NCBI GenBank assembly: GCA_025927475.1
Contig: JAICLL010000022.1
Coordinates: forward strand, 1-53,099
Source: Pirellulales bacterium
Lineage (GTDB): Bacteria; Planctomycetota; Planctomycetia; Pirellulales; JAICIG01
DNA: 53,099 nucleotides
Direction: 5' to 3'
Part shown: positions 16,758 through 25,273 of the stretch, in pieces
Position numbering within the stretch: position 1 is the stretch's first letter
Layout: each line of letters starts with the position of its first letter
Program-made: the position numbers and the translations under genes
The notes under the pieces: model-generated
The model's input: only the letters and a program-made list of their open reading frames with translations
What the model was told of the DNA's origin: nothing
Database searches by the model: none

Positions 16758-18431
16758 TTAGTGCTTTAACTTCTTGTACCGGAACCGCCGCGGCTCATCG
16801 GCGGCCAGGCCCAGCCGCTGGTGCCGCTGCTCTTCGTAGGTCTGAAAATTTCCTTCGCACCAGTGTACGTAGCCGTCGCCTTCAAACGCCAGAATATGCG
16901 TGGCCAACCGATCGAGAAACCACCGATCGTGCGAAATCACCACCACGCAGCCGGCAAAGTTGACAATCGCTTCTTCCAACGCCCGCAAAGTGTCGACGTC
17001 CAGATCGTTGGTCGGCTCGTCGAGCAACAGCAAGTTTGATCCGCGCCGCAGCAGCTTGGCCAGATGCACGCGATTGCGTTCGCCGCCGGAGAGTGTGCCC
17101 ACCTGTTTCTGCTGGTCGCTGCCTTGAAAATTGAACCGCGCCACGTAGGCCCGCGAGGGCACTCGCCGCCCGCCCATGTCCAGGTTGTCGTAGCCGCCCG
17201 AGATTTCTTCCCAGACGTTTTTTTGCGGATCGAGCGCGTCGCGGTTCTGATCGACGTAGCCCATTTCCACCGTCGGGCCGACGCGCAGCTCGCCGGTGTC
17301 GGGCTTTTCTTCGCCCACCAGCATGCGAAACAGCGTCGTCTTGCCCGCCCCGTTGGGGCCGATCACTCCCACGATTCCGCCGGGCGGCAGCCGAAACGAC
17401 AGATCGTCGATCAGCACGCGGTCGCCGTACGCTTTGCTGATGTGGTCGGCCTCGATCACCAGATCGCCCAGGTGCTTGCCGGGCGGAATCTGAATCTCAA
17501 ACTCTTCCTGCCGGTCTTCAAACCGCTCGGCCGACATTTTTTCGTAGGCCTTGAGGCGGGCCTTGTTCTTGGCCTGCCGCGCCCGCGGCGCCATACGCAC
17601 CCACTCCAGCTCGCGCTCCAGCGTCTTTTGCCGGGCGGTGGCCGCTTTTTCTTCCCGCACAAGCCGCTCTTTCTTCTGTTCCAGCCAGGAGGAATAGTTA
17701 CCTTCCCACGGGATGCCGCGGCCACGGTCGATCTCTAAAATCCAGCCGGCCACGTTGTCCAAGAAATAGCGGTCGTGCGTGACGGCCACCACGGTTCCTG
17801 GGTATTCGTGCAGGTGGCGTTCGAGCCAGTCCACGCTCTCGGCGTCGAGATGGTTGGTCGGCTCGTCGAGCAGCAGCAGATCGGGTCGCCGCAACAGCAT
17901 CTTGCACAGCGCCACGCGCCGCCGCTCACCGCCCGACAGCTTGCTCACTTCGGCGTCGCCCGGCGGCAGTTGCATGGCGTCCATGGCGATTTCCATCTGC
18001 CGGTCGATTTCCCAAGCGTTGACCGTGTCGATCTGATCTTGCACGCGGGCCTGCTCGGCCAGCAGCTTTTCCATTTGGGCGTCGTCCAACGGCTCAGCAA
18101 AACGGGCGTTGATCTCGTCGAACCGCCGCAGCAGATCACGGGTTTCTTGCACCGCTTCTTCGACGTTGCCGCGCACGTCTTTGTCGGGATTGAGCGCGGG
18201 TTCTTGCGGCACATAGCCCACGGTAAAGCCGTCAGTCAGTTTGGCTTCGCCGTCGAAGTCGCGATCGGCGCCGGCCATGATGCGCAGCAGCGTGCTCTTG
18301 CCCGAGCCGTTGCGGCCTAGCACGCCGATCTTGGCCCCCGGATAGAAGGCCAGCCAGATTTCTTTCAGCACTTCACGTTGGCCGTATTTTTTGGTCAGGC
18401 CCGAGACCTGGTAGATATATTGCTGTCCCAT
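16758..18431 (-). CDS. ettA: Energy-dependent translational throttle protein, ABC-F ATPase
   Basis: A soluble twin-ATPase that binds the ribosomal E site and gates entry into elongation according to the ADP/ATP ratio. Two full cassettes are visible: [34 protein letters not shown] in the first and [34 protein letters not shown] in the second. The EttA-type arm ([20 protein letters not shown]) and the long basic linker between cassettes ([20 protein letters not shown]) are present, and the length of 557 residues matches EttA (about 555). These point to EttA rather than an antibiotic-resistance ABC-F. It is the first gene of an apparent operon with the small basic protein and selB. Confidence 0.95.
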   Translation of the reverse strand: MGQQYIYQVSGLTKKYGQREVLKEIWLAFYPGAKIGVLGRNGSGKSTLLRIMAGADRDFDGEAKLTDGFTVGYVPQEPALNPDKDVRGNVEEAVQETRDLLRRFDEINARFAEPLDDAQMEKLLAEQARVQDQIDTVNAWEIDRQMEIAMDAMQLPPGDAEVSKLSGGERRRVALCKMLLRRPDLLLLDEPTNHLDAESVDWLERHLHEYPGTVVAVTHDRYFLDNVAGWILEIDRGRGIPWEGNYSSWLEQKKERLVREEKAATARQKTLERELEWVRMAPRARQAKNKARLKAYEKMSAERFEDRQEEFEIQIPPGKHLGDLVIEADHISKAYGDRVLIDDLSFRLPPGGIVGVIGPNGAGKTTLFRMLVGEEKPDTGELRVGPTVEMGYVDQNRDALDPQKNVWEEISGGYDNLDMGGRRVPSRAYVARFNFQGSDQQKQVGTLSGGERNRVHLAKLLRRGSNLLLLDEPTNDLDVDTLRALEEAIVNFAGCVVVISHDRWFLDRLATHILAFEGDGYVHWCEGNFQTYEEQRHQRLGLAADEPRRFRYKKLKH

Positions 18432-18554
18432 CTTGTTTTATGCGTGGAATCGTTGCGAAGCCGGCTTGCCCGCCGGACGAGCGATGCATTTTAGGAAACG
18501 CCCGGCGACTTGCGAAGGGCGACGGGCCGGGTCGTGCGGTTTTCCCGCTCGTCG

Positions 18555-20453
18555 TCACTGGTTTCCGTCGCGTTGGCGCATCGCGCCGAGCGCCGCCAAG
18601 GCTTGCTCGGCTTCTCGAAACGCGGGAGCATTGGCGATCTCGGCCCCGCGTTGCAGTTCGGCCAATAAATCGCCCAACCATTCGCGCTCGAGCCAATCGG
18701 CCAACCAGGCGGCGCGCAGCTCGGCGTAGTGCGCCTGCAAACGGTAAAACAACCGGGCGGCGGCTTGTTTCATGCCTTCGCCGGTGGCGCTAACCACCGC
18801 CTCGCCGCCCCCGGCGATGCCGCCGGCAATCACCACTTCGGCGGTCAGGTGGCCGGCGGTTTGGCTGGCCACGTGGGCGGCGGCTTGCCCCACCACATCG
18901 CCGGCAAAGATCCAGCCGCTGACGGCCAGCGCCACCGTGACTGCGGGCCGTGCCACCGCGGCGGCGTGATCAAGCGAGCGCAGGAACTGCACCGCCCGGG
19001 GATTGGCCTGACACCAACCGTCGAGTTCCGCACGCAGATCGCGGCGATAATCGTCTCCCAAAGCGGGCAGCCCGGCGTGCGCGGCCGCCACGCGCTCCAG
19101 CAGCGTCTGCCTGGCGCCGCCGCCTAGCAGAGCCGCCAGCCGCGGACGCAGAATCTCATTGCCGACGCGGGCCAGCCGGTCGAGCTCATCGAGCAGTTTG
19201 GCGATGGCTTCAACAATCGCCTCGCGCTCGCTGGCACGAAACACATCTTGGGCATCGCGCTCGGCGGAATGCGTTGCCCGCCAAGCGCGGCGAATCGGCC
19301 AAGTAACGCCTTGCCCCAGCGCGCGATAAAAGCCGTGTACCTGCCGCGACCAGGGGCTGCGCCGCTCGTCCCACCATTGCTGAATCTCGGCAACGAGCAG
19401 CGCCGCCGGCAGCGCGGGCCAGTTGACGCGGGCCATCTCGCCGGCCGAGAGACTTTGGGCGGCGGCTGCAAATTCGCCGGCCGCCAAACGCACCCGCGCG
19501 AGAAAGGCCGGCGCTCCGCTGATCGGGTCGAGTACGCGGGTCATGGCGCCGCGGAAGGTGCGAAGCTTGATCGCATCGAAGTGCAATTGGCCCAATTCGC
19601 GGGCCAGCGACGACGGCTCGCCCGCCGGCTGCCGGCCATCGGGGCCGACCGCGTAAAAGGGCAGCCGCAGCGCATTGGCCGAAGCGCGGTCGTAAGGCAC
19701 CACGTACACCTGCCGCGGCGAAATGCCGGTCTCGCTGGTGAACGTGGCCAGCCACAGCGGCCAGTAATCGCGGTCCGCCTCCAAGTCGCACTGGTTGAAG
19801 ACGACAATGACCTGCTTATCCGCGTCGGCCGCCTTGCGGAAGAATTGCTTAATGGCGGCGTCGTTGTATTTCTGCTGCGTCAGGACGGCAATCAAGACGT
19901 CGGAAGCATGGCGAATCTGTTCCGCTCGCTGCCAGTTGACTTGCGCATCGCTATCGACGTCGGGCGTGTCGAGCAGCAAGAGCCGATCTGGAACCGCCGC
20001 CCCGGTGCGCCAGAAAAGCAAATGCTCGTCGCATTCTACCAGCGGGTCGTCAGGTGAGCCCCAGCGGCGCAGCTCAAAACCCTCGAACAGGGCCGCCAGG
20101 GCGGACTCGCCGTCGATTGCGGCAGGCACGAGCAAGACGGGATGTTTGGTGCCGGCGGCCAACGGGCTGGCGGCGCTGGCCGTTTCACCCGCCAGGTGAT
20201 TGAACAGCACCGATTTGCCGATATTCGTGCCACCCACCACCGCCACCACCAGCAACGGAGGCAGCTCGAGCTGCGGCAGCAGCTTGCGCTCGATGAGGGC
20301 GAACCACTCATCATGGGCGACCGACGCCAGCCCCAACTGACAGGCGGCCGCGTTCAACTCGACTAGTGACCCATGGACCCGCCTCACCAGATCGGCCCAA
20401 GTGGAGTAGTCGGCGGCCGGCGTGCTTAGTCGGTTCACAATGGCGCCGGCCAC
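18555..20453 (-). CDS. P-loop GTPase with C-terminal membrane segments (dynamin-like)
   Basis: G1 is GGTNIGKS, G3 DTPDVDSD and G4 NQCD (a variant of NKxD), so this is a TRAFAC-class GTPase. A long helical part follows, with two hydrophobic segments (PAVTVALAVSGWIFAGDVVG and EVVIAGGIAGGGEAVV) in the last third and amphipathic helices after, an arrangement like bacterial dynamin-like or membrane-linked GTPases. The 632-residue frame opens at GTG 20453, but that codon lies inside a decayed copy of a lipoprotein gene (it is the V of QPVAGAIV), so the original start may be GTG 20438 or later. No good ribosome site is seen. A DNA copy of about its first 12 codons also occurs at 21917-21955. Confidence 0.75.
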   Translation of the reverse strand: MAGAIVNRLSTPAADYSTWADLVRRVHGSLVELNAAACQLGLASVAHDEWFALIERKLLPQLELPPLLVVAVVGGTNIGKSVLFNHLAGETASAASPLAAGTKHPVLLVPAAIDGESALAALFEGFELRRWGSPDDPLVECDEHLLFWRTGAAVPDRLLLLDTPDVDSDAQVNWQRAEQIRHASDVLIAVLTQQKYNDAAIKQFFRKAADADKQVIVVFNQCDLEADRDYWPLWLATFTSETGISPRQVYVVPYDRASANALRLPFYAVGPDGRQPAGEPSSLARELGQLHFDAIKLRTFRGAMTRVLDPISGAPAFLARVRLAAGEFAAAAQSLSAGEMARVNWPALPAALLVAEIQQWWDERRSPWSRQVHGFYRALGQGVTWPIRRAWRATHSAERDAQDVFRASEREAIVEAIAKLLDELDRLARVGNEILRPRLAALLGGGARQTLLERVAAAHAGLPALGDDYRRDLRAELDGWCQANPRAVQFLRSLDHAAAVARPAVTVALAVSGWIFAGDVVGQAAAHVASQTAGHLTAEVVIAGGIAGGGEAVVSATGEGMKQAAARLFYRLQAHYAELRAAWLADWLEREWLGDLLAELQRGAEIANAPAFREAEQALAALGAMRQRDGNQ

Positions 20454-20580
20454 CGGCTGATCGTGATAGGTGATTTTACCCCTGACCGGTTTACCGGCGC
20501 CTTACGGCTTTCCGCCGCGACCGGCGATGGTCAACAAAATCGTCGCCCGTACAGATGCGGCCACGATCGGTGTCTGCCTA
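20422..20580 (-). pseudogene. Remnant of transthyretin-like lipoprotein gene (copy 1)
   Basis: Minus-strand translation reads SVRATILLTIAGRGGKP-stop-GAGKPVRGKITY and then HDQPVAGAIV, aligning with the intact lipoprotein at 21953-22399 (VYAVVLLSVAGCGAKSKGSG, then KPVVGKVTYHDQPVAGAIV). The lipobox Cys is now Arg, a TAA interrupts the frame, and roughly 100 C-terminal codons are deleted, so the fragment runs straight into the GTPase frame. It is the decayed member of the tandem duplication. Confidence 0.75.
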
Positions 20581-20669
20581 CCTTACATTGGGCTGCCCGC
20601 CATCGCAAGCGCCTCGAATTCGCCGCAAACTTCTCACTCAGGTCGATCGCGACGGATTACCCACCGACG

Positions 20670-21776
20670 CTAATTGATGATGGTACCGGCGTTTGCTATT
20701 CCCTCTCCGCCTGCTTTCGAGCCCATGGCGCCCCATACTCCAAAGAAGCTGGGTCCCCCCGTGACCTCCGCGGCCCCGAGATTGCCGGTGTCGATATTGT
20801 CGTTCACGAAGCGCACCGAGCCGTCGACCATCAGCCCCAACACGCCATCGGGGTGAAAACTGCTGGGCGCGTAGACTCCCGAGCTGGAGTCCGCATTCAC
20901 ATTTGCGTCTCCCACGCAGGAGGGACCGTTGGGCGGCATCACGGTGTTGAAGCCGGTGCGCTCCGGTTCGCCGTCGGTCCAAAGCGTGCCAAAGCGGCCT
21001 TTGACTGAAGGCGGAGTAGTAAAATACTGATCGGTGGCCGTTGCGAAGCATGCCGCCGGATTGGTGGCGGGATTGGTGTTGAGGTTGGCCAGGCTGATGG
21101 CGGTGCCTTCTTTAATCGACGGCTTCGAGCTGCCCCCAATGCCAAAATTGGCGCGAACCCGCTCACTCATGGCGATGGTGTTGCTCGTCCCGTCAGTCAC
21201 GTCCGATATCCGCACGGTTTGTATGTACATAAACATCCCGCGCAGGTTTTGGCTCGTGATGATCCCATGAATGGAGTCGCCGCGGCTGAATGCATAGTTG
21301 TTTTGGCCGACGGCGCCGGCGGCTGGCCTCCCGTGGATATCCGAAGGACAAATCAGCGTGGGGATGGTGTAGTTCCAGTTCACCCAAGACAGCCAACCTT
21401 GCGGCCCGTAGGGCGGGGCGCCGTTTCCACCCGTTCGGATCTGATCGTAGATCGCGGTTTGCTCGATGTACGGCAGCATGGGAATGAAACCGCTCACCCG
21501 GGTACTGTTATTGAGGGGGCCGGTGCTCGTGCCTCCTCGACCAAAGGGAAACGAGCCCATCACGTCATGATAGCCATGTAGGCCGATGCCCAGTTGCTTC
21601 AGATTGTTCGAACACTGGCTTCGCCGGGCCGATTCGCGCGCGGCCTGAACGGCGGGAAGCAGCAGGGCGATCAAGATTCCAATGATGGCGATGACCACGA
21701 GCAACTCGACAAGCGTAAAGGCGCTCCGTTGAGTTTGTTGCTGAGTCGCGGCAGCCTGACACATGGGGCGGGACAT
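20670..21776 (-). CDS. DUF1559 protein with prepilin-type N-terminus (copy 1)
   Basis: The start at 21776 has GGAGAGG upstream; the frame is open to 21890, but that is the leader. The N-terminus has a positively charged leader, then FTLVELLVVIAIIG and a hydrophobic helix, the type IV prepilin/pseudopilin cleavage-methylation signature (Glu at +5). The DUF1559 body begins ARRSQCSNNLKQLGIGLHGY and the C-terminus carries the H-x9-DG motif (HPDGVLGLMVDG). These proteins are abundant in planctomycetes, are thought to be exported and anchored by the pilin-like helix, and have no settled function. At 368 residues it is nearly identical to the copy at 22530-23636. It would be followed by a lipoprotein, now only a remnant. 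Confidence 0.93.
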   Translation of the reverse strand: MSRPMCQAAATQQQTQRSAFTLVELLVVIAIIGILIALLLPAVQAARESARRSQCSNNLKQLGIGLHGYHDVMGSFPFGRGGTSTGPLNNSTRVSGFIPMLPYIEQTAIYDQIRTGGNGAPPYGPQGWLSWVNWNYTIPTLICPSDIHGRPAAGAVGQNNYAFSRGDSIHGIITSQNLRGMFMYIQTVRISDVTDGTSNTIAMSERVRANFGIGGSSKPSIKEGTAISLANLNTNPATNPAACFATATDQYFTTPPSVKGRFGTLWTDGEPERTGFNTVMPPNGPSCVGDANVNADSSSGVYAPSSFHPDGVLGLMVDGSVRFVNDNIDTGNLGAAEVTGGPSFFGVWGAMGSKAGGEGIANAGTIIN

Positions 21777-21858
21777 AGAACCCTCTCCGATTGAGAAACC
21801 CAGGGAATGAAAATGACTTAGCCTGGCCATGGCCTTCCCGAAAGGCCGCACGAGCGCG

Positions 21859-21887
21859 TTTATAACAGCTTTCGCTCGAGATTGCAA
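21859..21887 (-). promoter_or_regulatory. Sigma70-type promoter of DUF1559 copy 1
   Basis: On the minus strand, TTGCAA (-35), a 17-nt spacer and TATAAA (-10), about 83 bp upstream of the ATG at 21776. The same arrangement with the same spacer length is kept in copy 2, which supports function. Confidence 0.65.
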
Positions 21888-21952
21888 CAATTTCTGCTTG
21901 GCGCAGAAAAAGCTCCGATCGGCCCAAGCGTAGTGGTCGTCGGCCGGCCTGC

Positions 21953-22399
21953 TTAGTAATCGGTTAACGGAAAGGTGAAGTCGTTCGGTCCCTTTTCCGT
22001 AACCGTGGCGCTCAAGGTGGTGGTTTCCACCGCCTTGTACTGGGCGGGCAGCAGGTCTTTCGGGGCAGGCGGAGGCGGCGCCTCTTCGTCAGGCGGCTGA
22101 TAGTCCGCATCCGACACTGCTGCGACGCCGCTTTGTGGCATCTCTTCGGTTTTCGTAACCAGCACTCGGTAGTCGCCCAGGGGGACGTTCTCGCCGAGCG
22201 CCGCGCGCAGTTTAAACTTTCCTTGGGCGTCTGTCATGCCCGAAGCGGATGCACTGGCTGACGAAAACGTCACAATCGCGCCGGCCACGGGTTGGTCATG
22301 ATAGGTGACCTTACCCACGACCGGTTTGCCGGAACCTTTCGATTTCGCTCCGCAACCGGCGACACTCAATAAAACCACCGCGTAAACGCATCTGGTCAT
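21953..22399 (-). CDS. Lipoprotein with transthyretin/carboxypeptidase-regulatory-like domain
   Basis: The ATG at 22399 gives MTRCVYAVVLLSVAGCGAKS, a signal peptide with lipobox V-A-G-C (C16). The frame is open upstream to 22663, but that overlaps the DUF1559 gene and is not coding-like. The mature protein has one small beta-sandwich repeat (GKVTYHDQPVAGAIVTFSS, then DAQGKFKLRA and PLGDYRVLVTK), a proline-rich acidic loop (PPDEEAPPPPAPKDLLP), and ends in FTFPLTDY. It is 148 residues and follows a DUF1559 gene by 130 bp; DUF1559-lipoprotein pairs of this form recur in planctomycetes. Its partner copy 1 is the remnant at 20422-20580. Confidence 0.85.
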   Translation of the reverse strand: MTRCVYAVVLLSVAGCGAKSKGSGKPVVGKVTYHDQPVAGAIVTFSSASASASGMTDAQGKFKLRAALGENVPLGDYRVLVTKTEEMPQSGVAAVSDADYQPPDEEAPPPPAPKDLLPAQYKAVETTTLSATVTEKGPNDFTFPLTDY

Positions 22400-22529
22400 G
22401 ATGTGAGCATGGCCCGCAGATTGGCGGGCCTGCCAAGGCCGCATGAAGACGGAATCCATGAGAAAATTCTCGCTCGAAAACCACGTTTTTCCTGACCACT
22501 GACGACGCAAATGAAAGCCCGCCAAAACG

Positions 22530-23636
22530 CTAATTAAGGATTGCTCCCGCGTTGGGAATGCCCTCACCGCCCGCTTTCGATCCCATCGCTCCCCACACCC
22601 CAAAGAAGCTCGGCCCGCCGGTGACCTCTGTCGCCCCGAGATTGCCGGTATCGATATTGTCATTCACGAAACGCACCGAGCCATCGACCATCAGGCCTAG
22701 GACGCCATCGGGATGGTAGCTGCTTGGCGCGTAGACTCCGGAACTGGAGTCCGCGTTGACGTTGGCGTCTCCCACACACGACGGACCGTTGGGCGGCATA
22801 ACAGTATTAAAGCCGGTGCGCTCCGGCTCTCCATCGGTCCAGAGTGTGCCGAAGCGGCCTTTGACTTTAGGCGGAGTGGTAAAGTACTGGCCATTGGCTG
22901 TTGCGAAGCACGCCGCCGGATTCGTCGCGGGATTGGTGTTCAGATTGGCCAAGCTAATGGCGGTGCCTTCCTTAATCGAAGGCCTTACGCTGCCCCCGAT
23001 GCCGAAGTTGGCCCGGACGCGCTCACTCATGGCAATGGTGTTGCTCGTACCATCCAGCACATCCGCCATCCGAACGGTCTTCAGGTACATGAACATGCCA
23101 CGCAAGTTTTGGCCCGTAATAATGCCATGGATCGAGTCGCCGCGGCTAAAGGCATAGTTGTTCTGGCCGATGGCGCCCGGGCTGGGCCTCGCGTGGATGT
23201 CGGAAGGACAGAGCAAGGTGGGGATCGTGTAGTTCCAGTTCACCCATGACGACCAGCCGCGTGGGCCAAAAGGCGGGGCGCCGTTTCCGCCTGTCCGAAT
23301 TTGATCGTAGATCATTCCCTGTTCGATGTAAGGCAACAGGGGAATAAAGCCGCTCACCCGAGCACTGTTGCTCATGGCGCCGGTACTCGTGCCGCCTCGG
23401 CCAAACGGAAATGACCCCGTCACGTCGTGATAGTTGTGCAGTCCAATTCCTAGCTGTTTCAGATTGTTCGAGCACTGATTCCGGCGGGCCGCTTCACGCG
23501 CCGCCTGAACCGCGGGGAGCAACAGGGCAATCAAGATTCCAATAATGGCGATGACCACGAGCAACTCGACAAGCGTGAATGCGCCGCGTGGAGTTCGTTT
23601 CCGAGTCGCAACAGTCTGACACGTGAGACGGCACAT
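22530..23636 (-). CDS. DUF1559 protein with prepilin-type N-terminus (copy 2)
   Basis: ATG 23636 has GGAGGGGG upstream. The leader MCRLTCQTVATRKRTPRGA is followed by FTLVELLVVIAIIG. The body differs from copy 1 by scattered substitutions (for example GTSTGAMSNSARVSGF against GTSTGPLNNSTRVSGF, and VRMADVLDGTS against VRISDVTDGTS) and has the same H-x9-DG C-terminus, the same length of 368 residues and the same NLNTNPATNPAACFAT segment. The differences outside the N-terminal helix show that the duplication is not brand new. The lipoprotein gene follows. Confidence 0.93.
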   Translation of the reverse strand: MCRLTCQTVATRKRTPRGAFTLVELLVVIAIIGILIALLLPAVQAAREAARRNQCSNNLKQLGIGLHNYHDVTGSFPFGRGGTSTGAMSNSARVSGFIPLLPYIEQGMIYDQIRTGGNGAPPFGPRGWSSWVNWNYTIPTLLCPSDIHARPSPGAIGQNNYAFSRGDSIHGIITGQNLRGMFMYLKTVRMADVLDGTSNTIAMSERVRANFGIGGSVRPSIKEGTAISLANLNTNPATNPAACFATANGQYFTTPPKVKGRFGTLWTDGEPERTGFNTVMPPNGPSCVGDANVNADSSSGVYAPSSYHPDGVLGLMVDGSVRFVNDNIDTGNLGATEVTGGPSFFGVWGAMGSKAGGEGIPNAGAILN

Positions 23637-23723
23637 AGAACCCCCTCCGATTTGAGAAATCTAGGGACAGGAAAATGAGTTTGGCCTGGACTGGCCTTCT
23701 TGAAAGGCTCGCGCAAGCGCATC

Positions 23724-23752
23724 TATATACCACCGCCCGCTCAAGATTGCAA
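23724..23752 (-). promoter_or_regulatory. Sigma70-type promoter of DUF1559 copy 2
   Basis: TTGCAA, a 17-nt spacer and TATATA on the minus strand, equivalent in position to the copy 1 promoter. Beyond 23769 the two copies no longer match; the remaining 180 bp up to the next gene show nothing I can name. Confidence 0.65.
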
Positions 23753-23949
23753 CAATTTCTGCTTGGCGCGGTGCAATGCGCAGCAGACCGCGGGCGGCGG
23801 CTGCAAGTCGCGGCAGTCTGTGGCTGACTTTTCCGAGAGCGTCGGGAGAAAGGGACTGAGACGCACCAGGCGAAGTTGTTTTTCGTCCGCCCCCGCACGA
23901 TAATAGGAGCCTGGACTACCGCGAAGACCTCCTCCCGAGACACACCAGC

Positions 23950-24858
23950 ATGCACCGCCGAACACCTCATCCAGCCCTTCGTTCCTCGCATTCGCAGTCC
24001 CTCTCCCGCCGGCAACTGCTGGGCGGCGCCGCCGCCGGGGCGGTGGCGCTCGGCGCTTCGCTTCGGGCCGAAGAGCCAGCCGCCACGAAAGGGAACATCA
24101 AACAATCGCTCGTCCAGTGGTGTTATAAGAAGTACTGGAGCATCGACGAAATGTGCCGCATCGCCCGGCAGCTCGGCTGCCTGAGCATCGAGCTGGCCGA
24201 TCCGGCCGATTGGCCGACGCTCAAGAAACACGGACTGGTCTGCGCCATCGCCAGTAGCCACGGGTTCGAAAAAGGAATGAACAACCCCGCCTATCACGCG
24301 ATGTGCCTGGCCAAGTTACGGGCGTCGATCGATGCCTGCGCCGAGTATGGCTATCCGAACGTGATCACCTTCACCGGCTTCCGCGAGAACATACCCGACG
24401 ATGTGGGCCTGAAGAACTGCGTCGAGGGATACAAAAAGATCGTCGGCTACGCCGAAAAGAAGAAAGTGACGTTGTGTCTTGAGATGCTGAACAGCCGCGC
24501 CACCGAAGCGATGAAAGGGCATCCTGGCTATCAGGGCGACCACACCGACTACTGCATGGAGATTTTGCGCGAGGTCGGTTCGCCCCGGCTCAAGCTGCTG
24601 TTCGACATCTATCACGTGCAGATCATGGATGGCGACGTGATCGTCCGGCTGCGGCAATACGCCGACTACATTGCGCACGTGCACACGGCCGGCAACCCGG
24701 GCCGCCGCGAACTGGACGACGAGCAAGAGATCAATTACCCGCCGATCATGCGGGCCTTGGTCGAGATCGGCTATCAGGGCTACGTGGGCCAGGAGTTCAT
24801 CCCCACCCGCGACCCGCTCAACGGTCTGCGCCAGGCGGTCGCGCTGTGCGACGTGTGA
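23950..24858 (+). CDS. Tat-exported sugar-phosphate isomerase/epimerase-type TIM barrel (hydroxypyruvate isomerase-like)
   Basis: The N-terminus has a twin-arginine signal, SRRQLLGGAAAGAVALGASLRA, so the enzyme should be exported folded. The barrel matches the xylose-isomerase-like AP-endonuclease-2 family, closest in feel to hydroxypyruvate isomerase: SIELADPADWPTLKKHGL, NVITFTGFREN, VTLCLEMLNSR (metal-ligand Glu), LLFDIYHVQIMDGD (metal-ligand Asp and His), IAHVHTAGNPGRRELD, and YVGQEFIPTRDP. The length of 302 residues is normal once the signal is removed. The substrate is uncertain; planctomycetes have many exported paralogues whose real substrates are not known. It is transcribed away from the DUF1559 module and appears monocistronic. 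Confidence 0.88.
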   Translation: MHRRTPHPALRSSHSQSLSRRQLLGGAAAGAVALGASLRAEEPAATKGNIKQSLVQWCYKKYWSIDEMCRIARQLGCLSIELADPADWPTLKKHGLVCAIASSHGFEKGMNNPAYHAMCLAKLRASIDACAEYGYPNVITFTGFRENIPDDVGLKNCVEGYKKIVGYAEKKKVTLCLEMLNSRATEAMKGHPGYQGDHTDYCMEILREVGSPRLKLLFDIYHVQIMDGDVIVRLRQYADYIAHVHTAGNPGRRELDDEQEINYPPIMRALVEIGYQGYVGQEFIPTRDPLNGLRQAVALCDV

Positions 24859-24918
24859 GCAGCGCTCGAGCCTTGCGATCGCCAACGGCGACCGCGCGCC
24901 TCCGCCACGGACTGGCGA

Positions 24919-25047
24919 TTACTTTTTGGTGATTTCCAGCTCGTCAAATTCCACGGTCAAGTCATTGGCCGAAGTGTTGACGGCCACGACGCGGCTGAAC
25001 CACTTCCGATGGTAACGATTAAAACGTCTTTGCGTGCTTTGTGACAT
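24919..25047 (-). CDS. Small ORF, 42 residues, unknown
   Basis: ATG 25047 to TAA 24919 encodes a peptide starting MSQSTQRRFNRYHRKW and ending LTVEFDELEITKK. The composition is balanced and unlike a random GC-rich frame. No clear ribosome site is present. It could equally be the C-terminal remnant of a larger lost gene. The rest of 24859-25273 holds an inverted repeat (25100-25129) and nothing else recognised. Confidence 0.3.
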   Translation of the reverse strand: MSQSTQRRFNRYHRKWFSRVVAVNTSANDLTVEFDELEITKK

Positions 25048-25099
25048 CCGGCGCTTCGCGTCACGCGCTTGAAAAGCTTCGGCCTGCAATCACACTGGA

Positions 25100-25129
25100 A
25101 CTCACGTCACGGGCCGGTGTGACGTGAGT
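25100..25129. promoter_or_regulatory. Perfect 11-bp inverted repeat
   Basis: ACTCACGTCAC, an 8-nt spacer GGGCCGGT and GTGACGTGAGT. It lies 145 bp before the start of the PQQ/DUF4214 gene and 240 bp after the isomerase-like gene. A regulator-binding palindrome or an RNA hairpin is possible; there is no T-tract. Confidence 0.5.
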
Positions 25130-25273
25130 GATGGGCCGGAATCGCCGCGGCAAACGCACGGCGCCATTCTTCGTGCCGCATCACTTCTTTTCGTTCTTGT
25201 CTTGCCCCGGCTGGTAGAGGTTCCAGTCCGTGCGCATGAAGCGCGCAATCTTTTGTTTCAAAGGTTTCACGCT

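Larger units (their letters stand above)
20391..23769. repeat. Imperfect tandem duplication of a DUF1559-lipoprotein module
   Basis: Copy 1 spans about 20391-21904 and copy 2 about 21917-23769, same orientation, separated by 13 bp of filler. Left edges share ATCGGCCCAAG (20391 and 21918); right edges share ATTGCAACAATTTCTGCTTG plus GCGC. Each copy holds a promoter, a DUF1559 gene and a lipoprotein gene; copy 1 has lost about 0.3 kb inside the lipoprotein. Unit length about 1.85 kb. Confidence 0.8.

Noticed and set aside
15668..16963. 431-residue plus-strand open frame
   Set aside because: Runs antisense over selB and the small basic gene; low-complexity Arg/Gln/His translation.
20391..23769. 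Insertion sequence or transposon as cause of the repeated module
   Set aside because: No transposase, terminal inverted repeats or target-site duplication are visible; a simple tandem duplication fits.
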